A stretch of DNA of 64,000 nucleotides from Mesorhizobium muleiense (lineage in GTDB: Bacteria; Pseudomonadota; Alphaproteobacteria; Rhizobiales; Rhizobiaceae), in contig NZ_FNEE01000001.1 in assembly GCF_900099905.1 (NCBI RefSeq), positions 173,091-237,090 on the forward strand, given 5' to 3'. The notes below the pieces were generated by a model. It ran no database searches. It was not told where the DNA came from and was given only the letters and a program-made list of their open reading frames with translations. Below are positions 37,376 to 45,364 of the stretch, piece after piece. Numbering within the stretch: the first letter of the stretch is position 1; every line of letters starts with the position of its first letter. Position numbers and translations under genes: made by a program.

Positions 37376-37606
37376 TTAATCCGAGGTCCGCACTGCCTCG
37401 CGCTGCTGACGGAGCAGAGTCATGCCCGCGACATTGAAATGAAATTGGTCGTGCCACCTGTCCGGCCGCGTGAGGCGTTCACCCTGGGAAGATTCGGGCA
37501 CCAATCGTGGAAGGCCGTGAACCTGCGCGGCCGCTAAGCCCAAAGGAGAGGCATGCGATCCGAAGATGGGGTTGCTACACCTATCGAGGCAGGCGGTAGC
37601 GCCGGA
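37376..37606 (-). pseudogene. 3' fragment resembling an SGNH/GDSL-type esterase
   Basis: A stop-to-stop frame of 76 codons without a start encodes a protein-like sequence ending R-W-H-D-Q-F-H-F-N-V-A-G-M-T-L-L. This has the spacing of the catalytic D-x-x-H and H-F-N-x-x-G end of SGNH hydrolases and carbohydrate esterases. Nothing upstream continues it. It is probably the tail of a lost esterase gene. Family assignment rests on one motif. Confidence 0.4.
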
Positions 37607-37704
37607 TTAGCCCCGCAGCCCCCCTTTTTAACAGGCTGTCTGCCCCCATCCCAGGGCTTACCGTCGCAGCGAAATCGCCCTTGTCGCCTCTAGCAGGATT
37701 GCGC

Positions 37705-38610
37705 ATGAAGCTCGTCGTGATCATTGCAACCCTTGGCCGCGGCAGCCAACTTTGCCGATTGCTATCGCATCTGCAGCGCCAGACTCAACCACCTGACGAA
37801 GTCGTCGTTTCCGCGCCCGATGCCACGCATGTCGAGCTTCCCGAGACAAGTTGCTTTCCGGTTTCCCTTGTCTTCGGGAAGAAAGGGTCATGCGTGCAAC
37901 GCAACAGCGCGCTCGATCACACAAGCGGACGTTTCGATGTCGTCACCTTCTTCGACGACGATTTCGTGCCGGCCGACGACTATCTCGAGCGCGTCACGAG
38001 AGCTTTCGAAGAGCATGACGACTGGGCTGTGGTCATGGGCAGAGTGGTCAAGGACGGCGCCGTCAACGCGGGATTGGATTGGCACGACGCCATGCTGGCT
38101 CTCCACCAGTCGGAGCAGGAGCCGCCGCCACAGCCCGAGGTCGTCGATCATCTCGGCGCCTATGGTTGCAACATGTCCATCCGGGCCGCCAGGATTGGCA
38201 AGCTGCGCTTCGACGAGCGCCTGGTACTCTACGGCTGGCAGGAGGACATAGATTTCAGCAGCCAGTTGAGGTCATGCGGCCGCGTCGTCGCGGTGAATAC
38301 GATCCGCGGCATCCATCTTGGCATCAAGACCGGGCGCGTGAGCGGCGAGCGGTTCGGATATTCGCAGATCGTCAATCCGGTTTATCTGATCAAGAAGGGA
38401 ACCATGCCCGCTACATTCGCTCTGCCGCTCATGGCGCGCAATGTCGCCGCCAACCTTGTGCGCAGCGTGCGGCCAGAGTCTTACATCGACCGCCGCGGAA
38501 GGCTGCGCGGCAACATCCTTGCCATGCTTCATGTCCTGACGGGGCGCATCGAACCCGAATATGTTCTTGATATGGGCAGAATCCGCCATCCCGGAGATCC
38601 GCACTCATGA
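37705..38610 (+). CDS. Glycosyltransferase family 2
   Basis: A 301-residue GT-A enzyme beginning V-V-I-I-A-T-L-G-R, with F-F-D-D-D-F-V-P as the metal-binding D-x-D-like motif (about residue 85) and Y-G-W-Q-E-D-I-D-F, a G-W-E-D-x-D-like acceptor motif. ATG 37705 is chosen over a TTG eight codons earlier; AGCAGGA lies upstream. The C-terminal part has basic and hydrophobic segments that could associate with the membrane. Its sugar specificity cannot be read. Confidence 0.85.
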   Translation: MKLVVIIATLGRGSQLCRLLSHLQRQTQPPDEVVVSAPDATHVELPETSCFPVSLVFGKKGSCVQRNSALDHTSGRFDVVTFFDDDFVPADDYLERVTRAFEEHDDWAVVMGRVVKDGAVNAGLDWHDAMLALHQSEQEPPPQPEVVDHLGAYGCNMSIRAARIGKLRFDERLVLYGWQEDIDFSSQLRSCGRVVAVNTIRGIHLGIKTGRVSGERFGYSQIVNPVYLIKKGTMPATFALPLMARNVAANLVRSVRPESYIDRRGRLRGNILAMLHVLTGRIEPEYVLDMGRIRHPGDPHS

Positions 38611-38783
38611 TCCTCGCAATTGGCGTTGCCCGTTCCGGTAGTCGCGAAAAAGGCGGCCGGGGCACCGCTCGGGCCACAGGACAATGCGCAAAGATGGTGC
38701 TTATGGCGAACTGCCAGCATCATGTTTCGACCGCTGTCCAGGACACCCCAACGACAATCTTGCGGCCAGTGATGTTCATTGAA

Positions 38784-40364
38784 CTATTGAGGCTCGTTCG
38801 GAAACAGAACCTTGTGTCTGGAGCGGAACTCATGTGAATGGATCAATTCCGCCACGATCCGTTCTCCACTCGCCTCGCCGCTGTCCAGTTTCGACACGTA
38901 ATCAGAAAGCCCATGGCCGTCTGGCTCCCGTCCCAGCAATGTCCGATAGAGAATGGCGATATATTGCGCATTTCCAAGACCAACTGGCTGATTGTCGGTC
39001 CTGAATTCGACCGAAAGCAACAGCTTTGTCAGTATCGGAAATATGGATGGATCCTTCTTCATCGCGACGACCTCGCGCCACTGCTCGGCTGGAGACGGCA
39101 TGCGATGCAAGATAACGCAGTAAGCATATGCAATCTGGTTGGCCGGGAGGGCAGACGTGTCGAACGCATCAAGCGAACAGGGCTGAAATGTGTCGGTCAC
39201 GGGAACGCTGGGCACCGACACCTGGCCCGCAGGCGGCGGGCTCTCCCTCGCGACCGTCGACGAACTCGAGCCTGCATTGCCGTTCGCAATGGCCTTCTTT
39301 ACGGCATCATATGCCGGCTTTCGCCCGCTCGGCGCCCATAGCCCATCGCCGCGCTTCTTCAGGTGCACGAGGCCCATAAAGGCTTCGTAGCTTGGCGCCC
39401 AGTACGGCTCATCGAGCAGTTCGTAGATATGGGCTGCTTCCAATCCATATGGAGATTGATATCGGCGCAGCATAGTCATCGTCTGCACCAGACCGTCCGC
39501 CTGCTGATTTTCTCCCCCCTGGCTGCCCCCAGGGTAGTTGAATTCGGTCAGCCAGATTGGACGACCGAGAGTGGCCAGGAACTTGAATGCTTCCTCGGGG
39601 TCGCCCCCGTAAAGATGCCAGACCGATATATCCCATCTGATGCCGTCCTGCAGCATGCGGGTGAACGCTCCGCGGTGACCCCAGCCGGCCGTTCCCATTG
39701 CTTTTCTTATGGTCGGATCCACCGCGACGGTTGCATCCGACAGACCGCGCAGCACCGCGCTCACCTTAGACCAGCGCGGGCTGAAGTAATGGGTTGTCTC
39801 GGTGCCGCCGGCAGGCCCCCAGGAGCAATTGTATTGTATTCCGCCTTCCCGCATCTCGCAGGGCATCAAGATGGCATAATTCTCCATCTCGTTGCCAAGC
39901 TCCCAAACGCGGATGTCGTCCTTGAAGCGGGATACCAGTGTCGACGCGAGATGGTAGGCTTGCGCATAGAGGTCATCGACGGTCCCATTGTCCAGGTCGA
40001 GGCCGGGCGTGATTACCGGCAGGATCTCGACTCCGCGCTCCTTGCCCGCCTTGACCAGTTCGGCAAGTTTGGTGGCGCTGTCGAGGCTGGAAATGTTGAC
40101 GCGATACGACTTCATGCCGAGGTCGCGGACATAATCGAGTTGCTGTTCGATCGATATCCCGGGATAGGCGGTAAAGGGATGGCCATTCACCCCCCAGAGC
40201 AGATCCGCTGCGCACGAAGCTGTCATGCCCAGCAGGCATGCCAGGGTTGTCCACAAACGTCTGGTCGCGGCGACGGCCCGTCCAACGGAACCTGGTTGCG
40301 ATGGATTGGTCGGCCGCTGCATCAGCGCGAACTTGCCTGTTTTGCGCCAGACATCATGCGGCAT
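38784..40364 (-). CDS. Secreted clan GH-A glycoside hydrolase with C-terminal DUF4214
   Basis: A 526-residue protein from the ATG at 40364 (a much longer frame upstream is not protein-like). An export signal lies near residues 35-52. The TIM-barrel domain (about 55-340) shows the acid/base W-E-L-G-N-E and the nucleophile W-L-T-E-F-N-Y-P of clan GH-A (GH39/GH5-like). A Ser/Pro-rich linker leads to a DUF4214 domain (about 400-520) with Y-R-T-L-L-G-R-E-P-D and the D-Y-V-x-K-L-D-S-G pattern. It probably trims or releases the polysaccharide outside the cell, as many Wzy-type loci encode such a hydrolase. Substrate unknown. Confidence 0.78.
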   Translation of the reverse strand: MPHDVWRKTGKFALMQRPTNPSQPGSVGRAVAATRRLWTTLACLLGMTASCAADLLWGVNGHPFTAYPGISIEQQLDYVRDLGMKSYRVNISSLDSATKLAELVKAGKERGVEILPVITPGLDLDNGTVDDLYAQAYHLASTLVSRFKDDIRVWELGNEMENYAILMPCEMREGGIQYNCSWGPAGGTETTHYFSPRWSKVSAVLRGLSDATVAVDPTIRKAMGTAGWGHRGAFTRMLQDGIRWDISVWHLYGGDPEEAFKFLATLGRPIWLTEFNYPGGSQGGENQQADGLVQTMTMLRRYQSPYGLEAAHIYELLDEPYWAPSYEAFMGLVHLKKRGDGLWAPSGRKPAYDAVKKAIANGNAGSSSSTVARESPPPAGQVSVPSVPVTDTFQPCSLDAFDTSALPANQIAYAYCVILHRMPSPAEQWREVVAMKKDPSIFPILTKLLLSVEFRTDNQPVGLGNAQYIAILYRTLLGREPDGHGLSDYVSKLDSGEASGERIVAELIHSHEFRSRHKVLFPNEPQ

Positions 40365-40608
40365 CACTCCACTCGCTGAACTCGCCTGACGTTCATCCGA
40401 GCACGACAATCGAGATCTGCCGCACTGCCCAACGCAGTCTATCAAAACCGCGCCACGCAGAACCTCACACATTTGGCGTAAACGCCCATGATTGGCCTCG
40501 CCATTCGGATGAGAGCTGCCGGGAAGCCTCTGAAGCAAACGACCGGGTGCGTCCCAAAGGCCAGGATGACCCCGCTGTCCTGGTCGTCCAAAGTCGTGGA
40601 ACTGAGGC

Positions 40609-41796
40609 ATGGCGCTGGTGATCAAAAACCCTGTGATGACACGACATTGGACAATCAACGGCCGCTTTCTCGCGCAGCCGACCACCGGAGTTCAGCGCTA
40701 CGCACGCGAGATCGTTTCGGCGCTGGACGCCTTGATCGTTGGCCAGGCTGCCTTGACACGGGATCTGACGGTCGAGTTGCTGGTCCCGCCGGGGGCGCTT
40801 GACAATTTGCCCTTGGCAGCGATCCGTGTCCGGACTGTCGGCAGCTTTGGCGGGCATTTATGGGAACAGGCTGTGCTTCCGGCCTGTCTTCGCGGTGGGC
40901 TGCTTAGCCTCTGCAATACGGGCCCTGTGACGGTTCGTCGACAAGTGTTATGCATTCACGACGTCAATACACGGGCATGCCCGCAGAGCTATTCATTTCC
41001 ATTTCGGCTTCTCTACCGCACCTTGGTTCCTGCCTTGGGCCGGGCCGCGCATAAGATTACGACGGTGTCGAAATACTCTGCGGGTGAACTGGCGCGCTAT
41101 GGCGTGTGCCCGGCGGCAAAGGTCGAAATTGTAGGCAATGGGCATGAACATGCGTTGCGATGGGCTCCTTGCCACTCGCAACAAACACTGGCAGTGGCCG
41201 GCCCTGGTACGATCGTCGTGCTTGGCAGTTCTATCCCGCACAAAAATGTCGGCTTGATAATCGGCATGCACGAGCGTCTTGCCGCGGCGGGGCTGCAGAT
41301 TGTTGTTGTCGGCGCTTCAACGTCCCGCGTTTTCGCCAGCAGCGGCGACCAGAAATCGCAAAACGTCATTTGGCTGGGAAGAAGGTCGGACGCGGAACTC
41401 GGCGCGCTTCTGCGCGATTGCCTATGCCTCGCGTTCCCCTCCTTGGTCGAGGGTTTCGGGCTGCCGCCCCTCGAAGCCATGGCACTGGGATGTCCGGTGG
41501 TCATGTCGGACCGTGCCAGCCTGCCCGAAATCGGCGGCGATGCGGTCTTGTACGCATCACCTTGCGATGAGAATGCATGGTTCGATTGTTTCATGCGCCT
41601 GGTCCACGAAGAAGGCCTCAGAACCAACTCGATCGCACGCGGTCGCGCCAGGGCGGCGCGATTTCAGTGGGCCGCGTCGGCTCAGCGCTATCTGGAGCTG
41701 ATGGCCAGCGTGGATGGAGTTCCGTCACTACCACCGCTCATGGAAGTCGAATGCGACCCGAATGAGCGACTTGCGGCGGCGGCCAGTATCATTTGA
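40609..41796 (+). CDS. Glycosyltransferase family 4
   Basis: A 395-residue GT-B enzyme with H-W-T-I-N-G-R-F near the N-terminus, C-I-H-D-V-N-T-R, and a donor-binding half ending in the E-x7-E region E-G-F-G-L-P-P-L-E-A-M-A-L-G. It is a paralogue of the gene at 36037. The ATG at 40609 has CTGAGG just upstream. It reads away from the glycosidase, with 244 bp between the two starts. It closes the polysaccharide region on this side. Confidence 0.87.
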   Translation: MALVIKNPVMTRHWTINGRFLAQPTTGVQRYAREIVSALDALIVGQAALTRDLTVELLVPPGALDNLPLAAIRVRTVGSFGGHLWEQAVLPACLRGGLLSLCNTGPVTVRRQVLCIHDVNTRACPQSYSFPFRLLYRTLVPALGRAAHKITTVSKYSAGELARYGVCPAAKVEIVGNGHEHALRWAPCHSQQTLAVAGPGTIVVLGSSIPHKNVGLIIGMHERLAAAGLQIVVVGASTSRVFASSGDQKSQNVIWLGRRSDAELGALLRDCLCLAFPSLVEGFGLPPLEAMALGCPVVMSDRASLPEIGGDAVLYASPCDENAWFDCFMRLVHEEGLRTNSIARGRARAARFQWAASAQRYLELMASVDGVPSLPPLMEVECDPNERLAAAASII

Positions 41797-41896
41797 GATC
41801 GTCTCGAGCCCAACGGCATTTGCCATTCAGGCGCACCACTCCCGTTCAACTCGCATGAGTAGATGGGGATCGGGACCAGATGTTCTCCGGTCAGGG

Positions 41897-41958
41897 TTGC
41901 GCCTATTGTTGCACTTGCGTAGAATGCAAGCATATCAATCATCTTGAGGGCTTGCAAG
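41897..41958 (+). promoter_or_regulatory. Candidate promoter and operator of the toxin-antitoxin pair
   Basis: TTGCGC and TAGAAT are separated by 17 bases (41897-41902 and 41920-41925). Around the -10 lies an inverted repeat CTTGC-N7-GCAAG (41914-41930), and CTTGCAAG (41951-41958) follows just before the antitoxin start. Repeated CTTGC/GCAAG half-sites fit autoregulation by a ribbon-helix-helix antitoxin. The -35 match is only partial. Confidence 0.5.
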
Positions 41959-41960
41959 TA

Positions 41961-42215
41961 ATGCCATCCATCACAGTCCGCAACGTGCCCGACGAAGTGC
42001 ACCGCGCCTTACGGGTGCGCGCAGCCATGCACGGGCGTAGCGCAGAAGCAGAAATCCGCGACATCCTGGAGAAGGCGGCGCGGCCCGAGGGCCGTGTCAA
42101 GCTCGGCTCGCTCCTGGCCGCCATCGGCCGCGAGGCCGGACTTGCGGATGAAGACGTGCGCGCAATACAGCAACTCCGCGACAAGACCCCAGCCGAGCCG
42201 ATGAAGTTTGAATGA
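41961..42215 (+). CDS. FitA/VapB-like ribbon-helix-helix antitoxin
   Basis: An 84-residue protein with the RHH opening S-I-T-V-R-N-V-P-D-E-V-H-R-A-L-R-V-R-A-A, followed by H-G-R-S-A-E-A-E-I-R, which is characteristic of FitA-like antitoxins. The acidic C-terminus should bind and block the PIN toxin. ATG 41961 fits the domain start and follows GAGGG by 10 bases. The stop overlaps the toxin start (ATGA), so they are co-translated. It probably represses its own promoter through the palindromes just upstream. Confidence 0.88.
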   Translation: MPSITVRNVPDEVHRALRVRAAMHGRSAEAEIRDILEKAARPEGRVKLGSLLAAIGREAGLADEDVRAIQQLRDKTPAEPMKFE

Positions 42216-42649
42216 TCCTCATCGACACAAACGTGATTTCCGAGCCGTGGAAGCTCGCGCCCGACCCGGGTGTCGTGGCGTGGATCGACGCGCAGGCTAT
42301 CGAAACGCTCTATCTATCGGCCATCACTGTAGCCGAGTTGCGTTTCGGTATCGCAGCGCTGCCTGCCGGCAAGCGCCGCGAAACCTTGCACGAGCGCATG
42401 GAGCGGGGCGTGTTGCCGCTGTTCAGGGGGCGCGTGTTGCCCTTCGATCTTGACGCTTCGCAAGCCTATGCCGAACTGGCGGCGAACACCAAAGCGGCCG
42501 GCAAGGCAATCGGCAAGGCTGATGGCTATATCGCCGCCACAGCCGCTGCACGGGGCTTCATGATCGCAACACGCGACACCAGCCCTTTCGAGGCTGCGGG
42601 GCTGAATGTTGTCAATCCCTGGGTTGGCCAAGCAACGAGCGAGATTTGA
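42212..42649 (+). CDS. PIN-domain ribonuclease toxin (FitB/VapC-like)
   Basis: A 145-residue PIN protein with all four acidic positions: Asp5 (L-I-D-T-N-V-I-S-E), Glu42 (A-E-L-R-F-G), Asp104 (K-A-D-G-Y-I-A-A-T) and Asp122 (A-T-R-D). It ends in V-V-N-P-W, as in FitB. PIN toxins cleave RNA with Mg2+ or Mn2+ when the antitoxin is degraded. Intact catalytic residues suggest a functional toxin. Coupled to the antitoxin gene by an ATGA overlap. Confidence 0.9.
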   Translation: MILIDTNVISEPWKLAPDPGVVAWIDAQAIETLYLSAITVAELRFGIAALPAGKRRETLHERMERGVLPLFRGRVLPFDLDASQAYAELAANTKAAGKAIGKADGYIAATAAARGFMIATRDTSPFEAAGLNVVNPWVGQATSEI

Positions 42650-42765
42650 CCTGGCGTCAGTAGCCGGTCGCATCGACGCAGGGCAGGGCAGTCTTTCGAC
42701 AAACGGAACATGCCCCGTTCAGCCTGCCTGCAATGATAGGCTGGATGGCGGAGGCATATGAGGCG

Positions 42766-43221
42766 ATGGCGAAAAGAAGTGCAGGCGTCCTGCCTTACCG
42801 CAGATCAACCGGTGAACTGCAGGTGCTGCTTGTCCATCCTGGCGGGCCGTTCTGGCAAAGCCGGGATATTGGCGCATGGTCGATTGCAAAGGGCGAGTAT
42901 GGTGATGACGAACAGCCGGAAGCTGCGGCGCGCCGCGAATTTGTCGAGGAAACTGGCTGGGAGCTTGAGGCAGCACTGATTCCGCTAGGGGAACTGCGCC
43001 AGCGCGGCGGCAAGCTTGTTACAGCCTTTGGGGCCGAAGGCGATTTCGATGCCGGCACCTTGCGCAGCAACATGTTCGAGATGGAATGGCCGCCGCGCAG
43101 CGGCCGCATGCAAACCTTTCCAGAGATCGATCGCGCAGGGTGGTTCGGCCTCGAAACGGCCCGGGAAAAGCTGCTGGTCGGCCAGCGGCCTTTTCTCAAC
43201 CGCCTTGTGGCGTCTGTCTAA
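42766..43221 (+). CDS. Nudix hydrolase (NTP pyrophosphohydrolase family)
   Basis: A 151-residue protein with a perfect Nudix box at residues 43-65 (G-x5-E-x7-R-E-F-V-E-E-T-G-W). The context (R-S-A-G-V-L-P-Y-R start, then L-L-V-H-P-G-G-P-F-W) is typical of a widespread bacterial subgroup of unknown nucleotide specificity. ATG 42766 matches the domain start and follows GGAGG; two earlier in-frame ATGs are possible. The gene is unlinked to its neighbours: it follows the toxin by 116 bp and converges on phnF. Confidence 0.87.
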   Translation: MAKRSAGVLPYRRSTGELQVLLVHPGGPFWQSRDIGAWSIAKGEYGDDEQPEAAARREFVEETGWELEAALIPLGELRQRGGKLVTAFGAEGDFDAGTLRSNMFEMEWPPRSGRMQTFPEIDRAGWFGLETAREKLLVGQRPFLNRLVASV

Positions 43222-43279
43222 GGGTCGACCCAATGGCCCGACTGACGTCCTCAACTGGTCGTGTTGACATGCGCCATAA

Positions 43280-44065
43280 TCAGAAGACGAATTCGACGGA
43301 TGTCAGCGGCCAGCAGCCGCGGGTCCATTCGATTGGTACGCCGTTGCGGTCCTCGTTGACAGCATTGATGCGGAATACTGGCGTTCCGGGCGTCAGCCGC
43401 AGGATCTCCGCTTCATCGGGGGATGCAAAGCCGCCACTGATGCGCGTCTCGGCCCGCCGGTAGTTGTCGATGCCATGCGCGCGGAAAACATCGGTCACCG
43501 ACTGACGCACATCGTATCTCTGCTCGAAGTCGGGGAAGAGATGCGCCGGAAAGAACTTGGTATTGACGTAAACCGGCTGCTTGTCCGACGTTCTGATCCG
43601 GCACAGCCGGATAATGGTGGTGTCAGGTGCGAGACGCAACCGCTCGGCCACGGCCGGTTCGGCCGGTTCCCGGACGATCAGCAGCGTATTGGTGCCGATT
43701 TCCTGGCCGTGGGCTTCGAAATTGTCGAGAAAGCGCTGTCCGTCGCGAACAGTGAATGTCGAGGGCAGGTTTCGCACGAAGATACCGACGCCCTTGCGGG
43801 CGGTGAGGTGGCCCTCATGCTGTAACTGCTGCAGCGCCCGGCGAAGCGTAATGCGGGTGACCGCGAGTTTCTGTGCCAGATGCGTTTCTCCGGGAAGCTG
43901 GCTGCCCGGCGCAAGACTGCCGCTCTCGATCAGATCGAAGATGTGATCGTAGATCTGCTGCCAGATCGGCGTATCGCTGCGTGGCCGAAAGACCAGCCCG
44001 TCAAAGGCCAGAAGGCGATTGCCATTGCGCTCGTGTGGTGTTGATATTTTCGTGTCCAAGGTCAT
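43280..44065 (-). CDS. phnF: PhnF, GntR/HutC-family regulator of phosphonate genes
   Basis: A 261-residue protein: a winged-helix domain (about residues 33-100, with L-P-G-E-T-H-L-A-Q-K-L-A-V-T-R-I-T-L-R-R) and a UTRA effector domain. The UTRA part has the V-x-x-R-x-x-x-x-D-x-x-P-x-Y-V-N and R-x-E-T-R-I-S features of PhnF. The ATG overlaps the phnM stop, so it is second in a phnM-phnF operon. It likely binds the GTCTATAC site in the phnM-phnD intergenic region and controls both transcription units. Its ligand is unknown. Confidence 0.85.
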   Translation of the reverse strand: MTLDTKISTPHERNGNRLLAFDGLVFRPRSDTPIWQQIYDHIFDLIESGSLAPGSQLPGETHLAQKLAVTRITLRRALQQLQHEGHLTARKGVGIFVRNLPSTFTVRDGQRFLDNFEAHGQEIGTNTLLIVREPAEPAVAERLRLAPDTTIIRLCRIRTSDKQPVYVNTKFFPAHLFPDFEQRYDVRQSVTDVFRAHGIDNYRRAETRISGGFASPDEAEILRLTPGTPVFRINAVNEDRNGVPIEWTRGCWPLTSVEFVF

Positions 44066-45255
44066 GAAACCTTATCCACCCGCGACCGCCGTGCAGACCG
44101 TCGGTCTGTGCGGGAGAGCCCGGAGCTATAGACAATTTGTCCATGGACCATGGTGGCCACCACACGCGGATGCTCTGGATCGCCAGCATCGACCAGGATC
44201 AGATCCGCCCGGCGGCCGGCAACAAGCGAGCCGCGATCGTCGAGGCCGGCCACCCGGGCCGGGTTTGCCGAAACCAGATTCCAGATCGAGGGGAAGTCGC
44301 CGGCGTCTGGCGAAGACAGTCTGAAGGCCGCATGCAGAGGCGAAGGGTAGTGGTAATCGCTGGTCAGCACCGTGCAAAGTCCGGCCCTGACGGCCTCGGT
44401 GGCATTCAGCGCTCCATTATGGCTGCCGCCGCGCACGACGTTGGGCGCGCCGAGGATCACGTCCTCGCCCATTTGCCGCGCGGCCTTGGCTGTTTCGAGC
44501 GTCAGCGGAAATTCCGAGGCCTTTGCGCCGAGGGCGCGAAAATAGATGCGTTCCTCGGGAGACGCTTCGTCATGGGCAAGAAGCACATTGCCATTGGCCC
44601 GCGCAGTTGCGGCCAGCTTCCCGATCGCGATCTCAACCTCGGCGCGGCGGGACCAGATCTGGCCGAGCAACGTCATGTATTGCTCGCGGCTCAAGCCAGA
44701 CCGCTCCGCCATCTGACCGATCTTGCGGGCAATCGTGCCGTTCAGCACCGACCCCGTCGTATGATCGTTGACGGCGATGATCGGCCGTGGCGAAAGCGAG
44801 AGCCATCGTGCGACCTGCGCCATCTGATCAAGCGCGAAGGTCTCCCAGCGCAGATGCAGACGCGTATCGCAGCCAAAGCTATCGCGGAGATCGCAGACCG
44901 CGCCGATCAGCTGTTTGGCAGCGTCGAGCGAGCGAAGTCCAGGCTCCCACGACACCGTGACGCCGTGAAAGGCCGTGGTTACGCCATTGGCGACAAGCTG
45001 GCGGTCCGTATCTTTCAGCGCCAGCGCGGTGTCGAAGCGGACACCGGGCCGCGGCATGATCTGGCGCTCGAAGCCGTCGCCGTGAATATCGACGATCCCC
45101 GGAAGCACGAGCAGACCATCGGCATCGATCGTGGAGGCATGGGCCGCCCGCAGCTCTGACACGATCCCGCCGGTGACGCTCAGGTCCGCGGTTTCAAGTC
45201 CCCGTTCGGTAAGGATGCGACCACCCTGGATGTGCCAGTTCACTGTATCCCTCAA
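44062..45255 (-). CDS. phnM: PhnM-like amidohydrolase (alpha-D-ribose 1-methylphosphonate 5-triphosphate diphosphatase)
   Basis: A 397-residue amidohydrolase with the metal motif G-I-V-D-I-H-G-D-G-F-E-R, N-D-H-T-T-G, L-L-A-H-D-E-A-S-P-E and L-T-S-D-Y-H-Y-P, all characteristic of PhnM. In the C-P lyase pathway PhnM removes pyrophosphate from ribosyl-phosphonate triphosphate to give the PhnJ substrate. Here no phnG-L genes accompany it, so it may serve a core encoded elsewhere or a different phosphonate ester. It is divergent from phnD across 109 bp. Confidence 0.85.
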   Translation of the reverse strand: MRDTVNWHIQGGRILTERGLETADLSVTGGIVSELRAAHASTIDADGLLVLPGIVDIHGDGFERQIMPRPGVRFDTALALKDTDRQLVANGVTTAFHGVTVSWEPGLRSLDAAKQLIGAVCDLRDSFGCDTRLHLRWETFALDQMAQVARWLSLSPRPIIAVNDHTTGSVLNGTIARKIGQMAERSGLSREQYMTLLGQIWSRRAEVEIAIGKLAATARANGNVLLAHDEASPEERIYFRALGAKASEFPLTLETAKAARQMGEDVILGAPNVVRGGSHNGALNATEAVRAGLCTVLTSDYHYPSPLHAAFRLSSPDAGDFPSIWNLVSANPARVAGLDDRGSLVAGRRADLILVDAGDPEHPRVVATMVHGQIVYSSGLSRTDRRSARRSRVDKVS

Positions 45256-45338
45256 AAAAGCAAAGGCTGCCGGTGGCGCCGGCGAAATGTCACGAGCACG
45301 TCATCTGCTGCGTATACGGATTAGCGGGTAACAGTTTC

Positions 45339-45350
45339 CTGTCTATACAG
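45339..45350. promoter_or_regulatory. Candidate PhnF operator
   Basis: CTGTCTATACAG contains GTCTATAC (reverse GTATAGAC), matching the GT-N-TA-N-AC core of HutC/PhnF-type regulators. It lies 14 bases before the phnD start in the region shared with phnM, where an autoregulating PhnF would be expected. A second GTATAC palindrome (CGTATACG) is at 45311-45318. Confidence 0.5.
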
Positions 45351-45364
45351 CAAAGGAAAAAACG

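Noticed and set aside
38607..38837. 76-codon frame overlapping the GT2 stop (ATGA)
   Set aside because: The overlap is suggestive and an M-A-N-C-Q segment faintly recalls WcbI-type proteins, but the frame is short, runs into the convergent glycosidase gene and matches nothing clearly.
44137..45159. Long plus-strand frame opposite phnM
   Set aside because: Complete overlap with a clearly recognised gene and no protein-like motifs.
45256..45364. Pho box upstream of phnD
   Set aside because: No pair of CTGTCAT-like repeats at 11-base spacing was found; the CTGTCTATACAG element fits a HutC/PhnF operator better.
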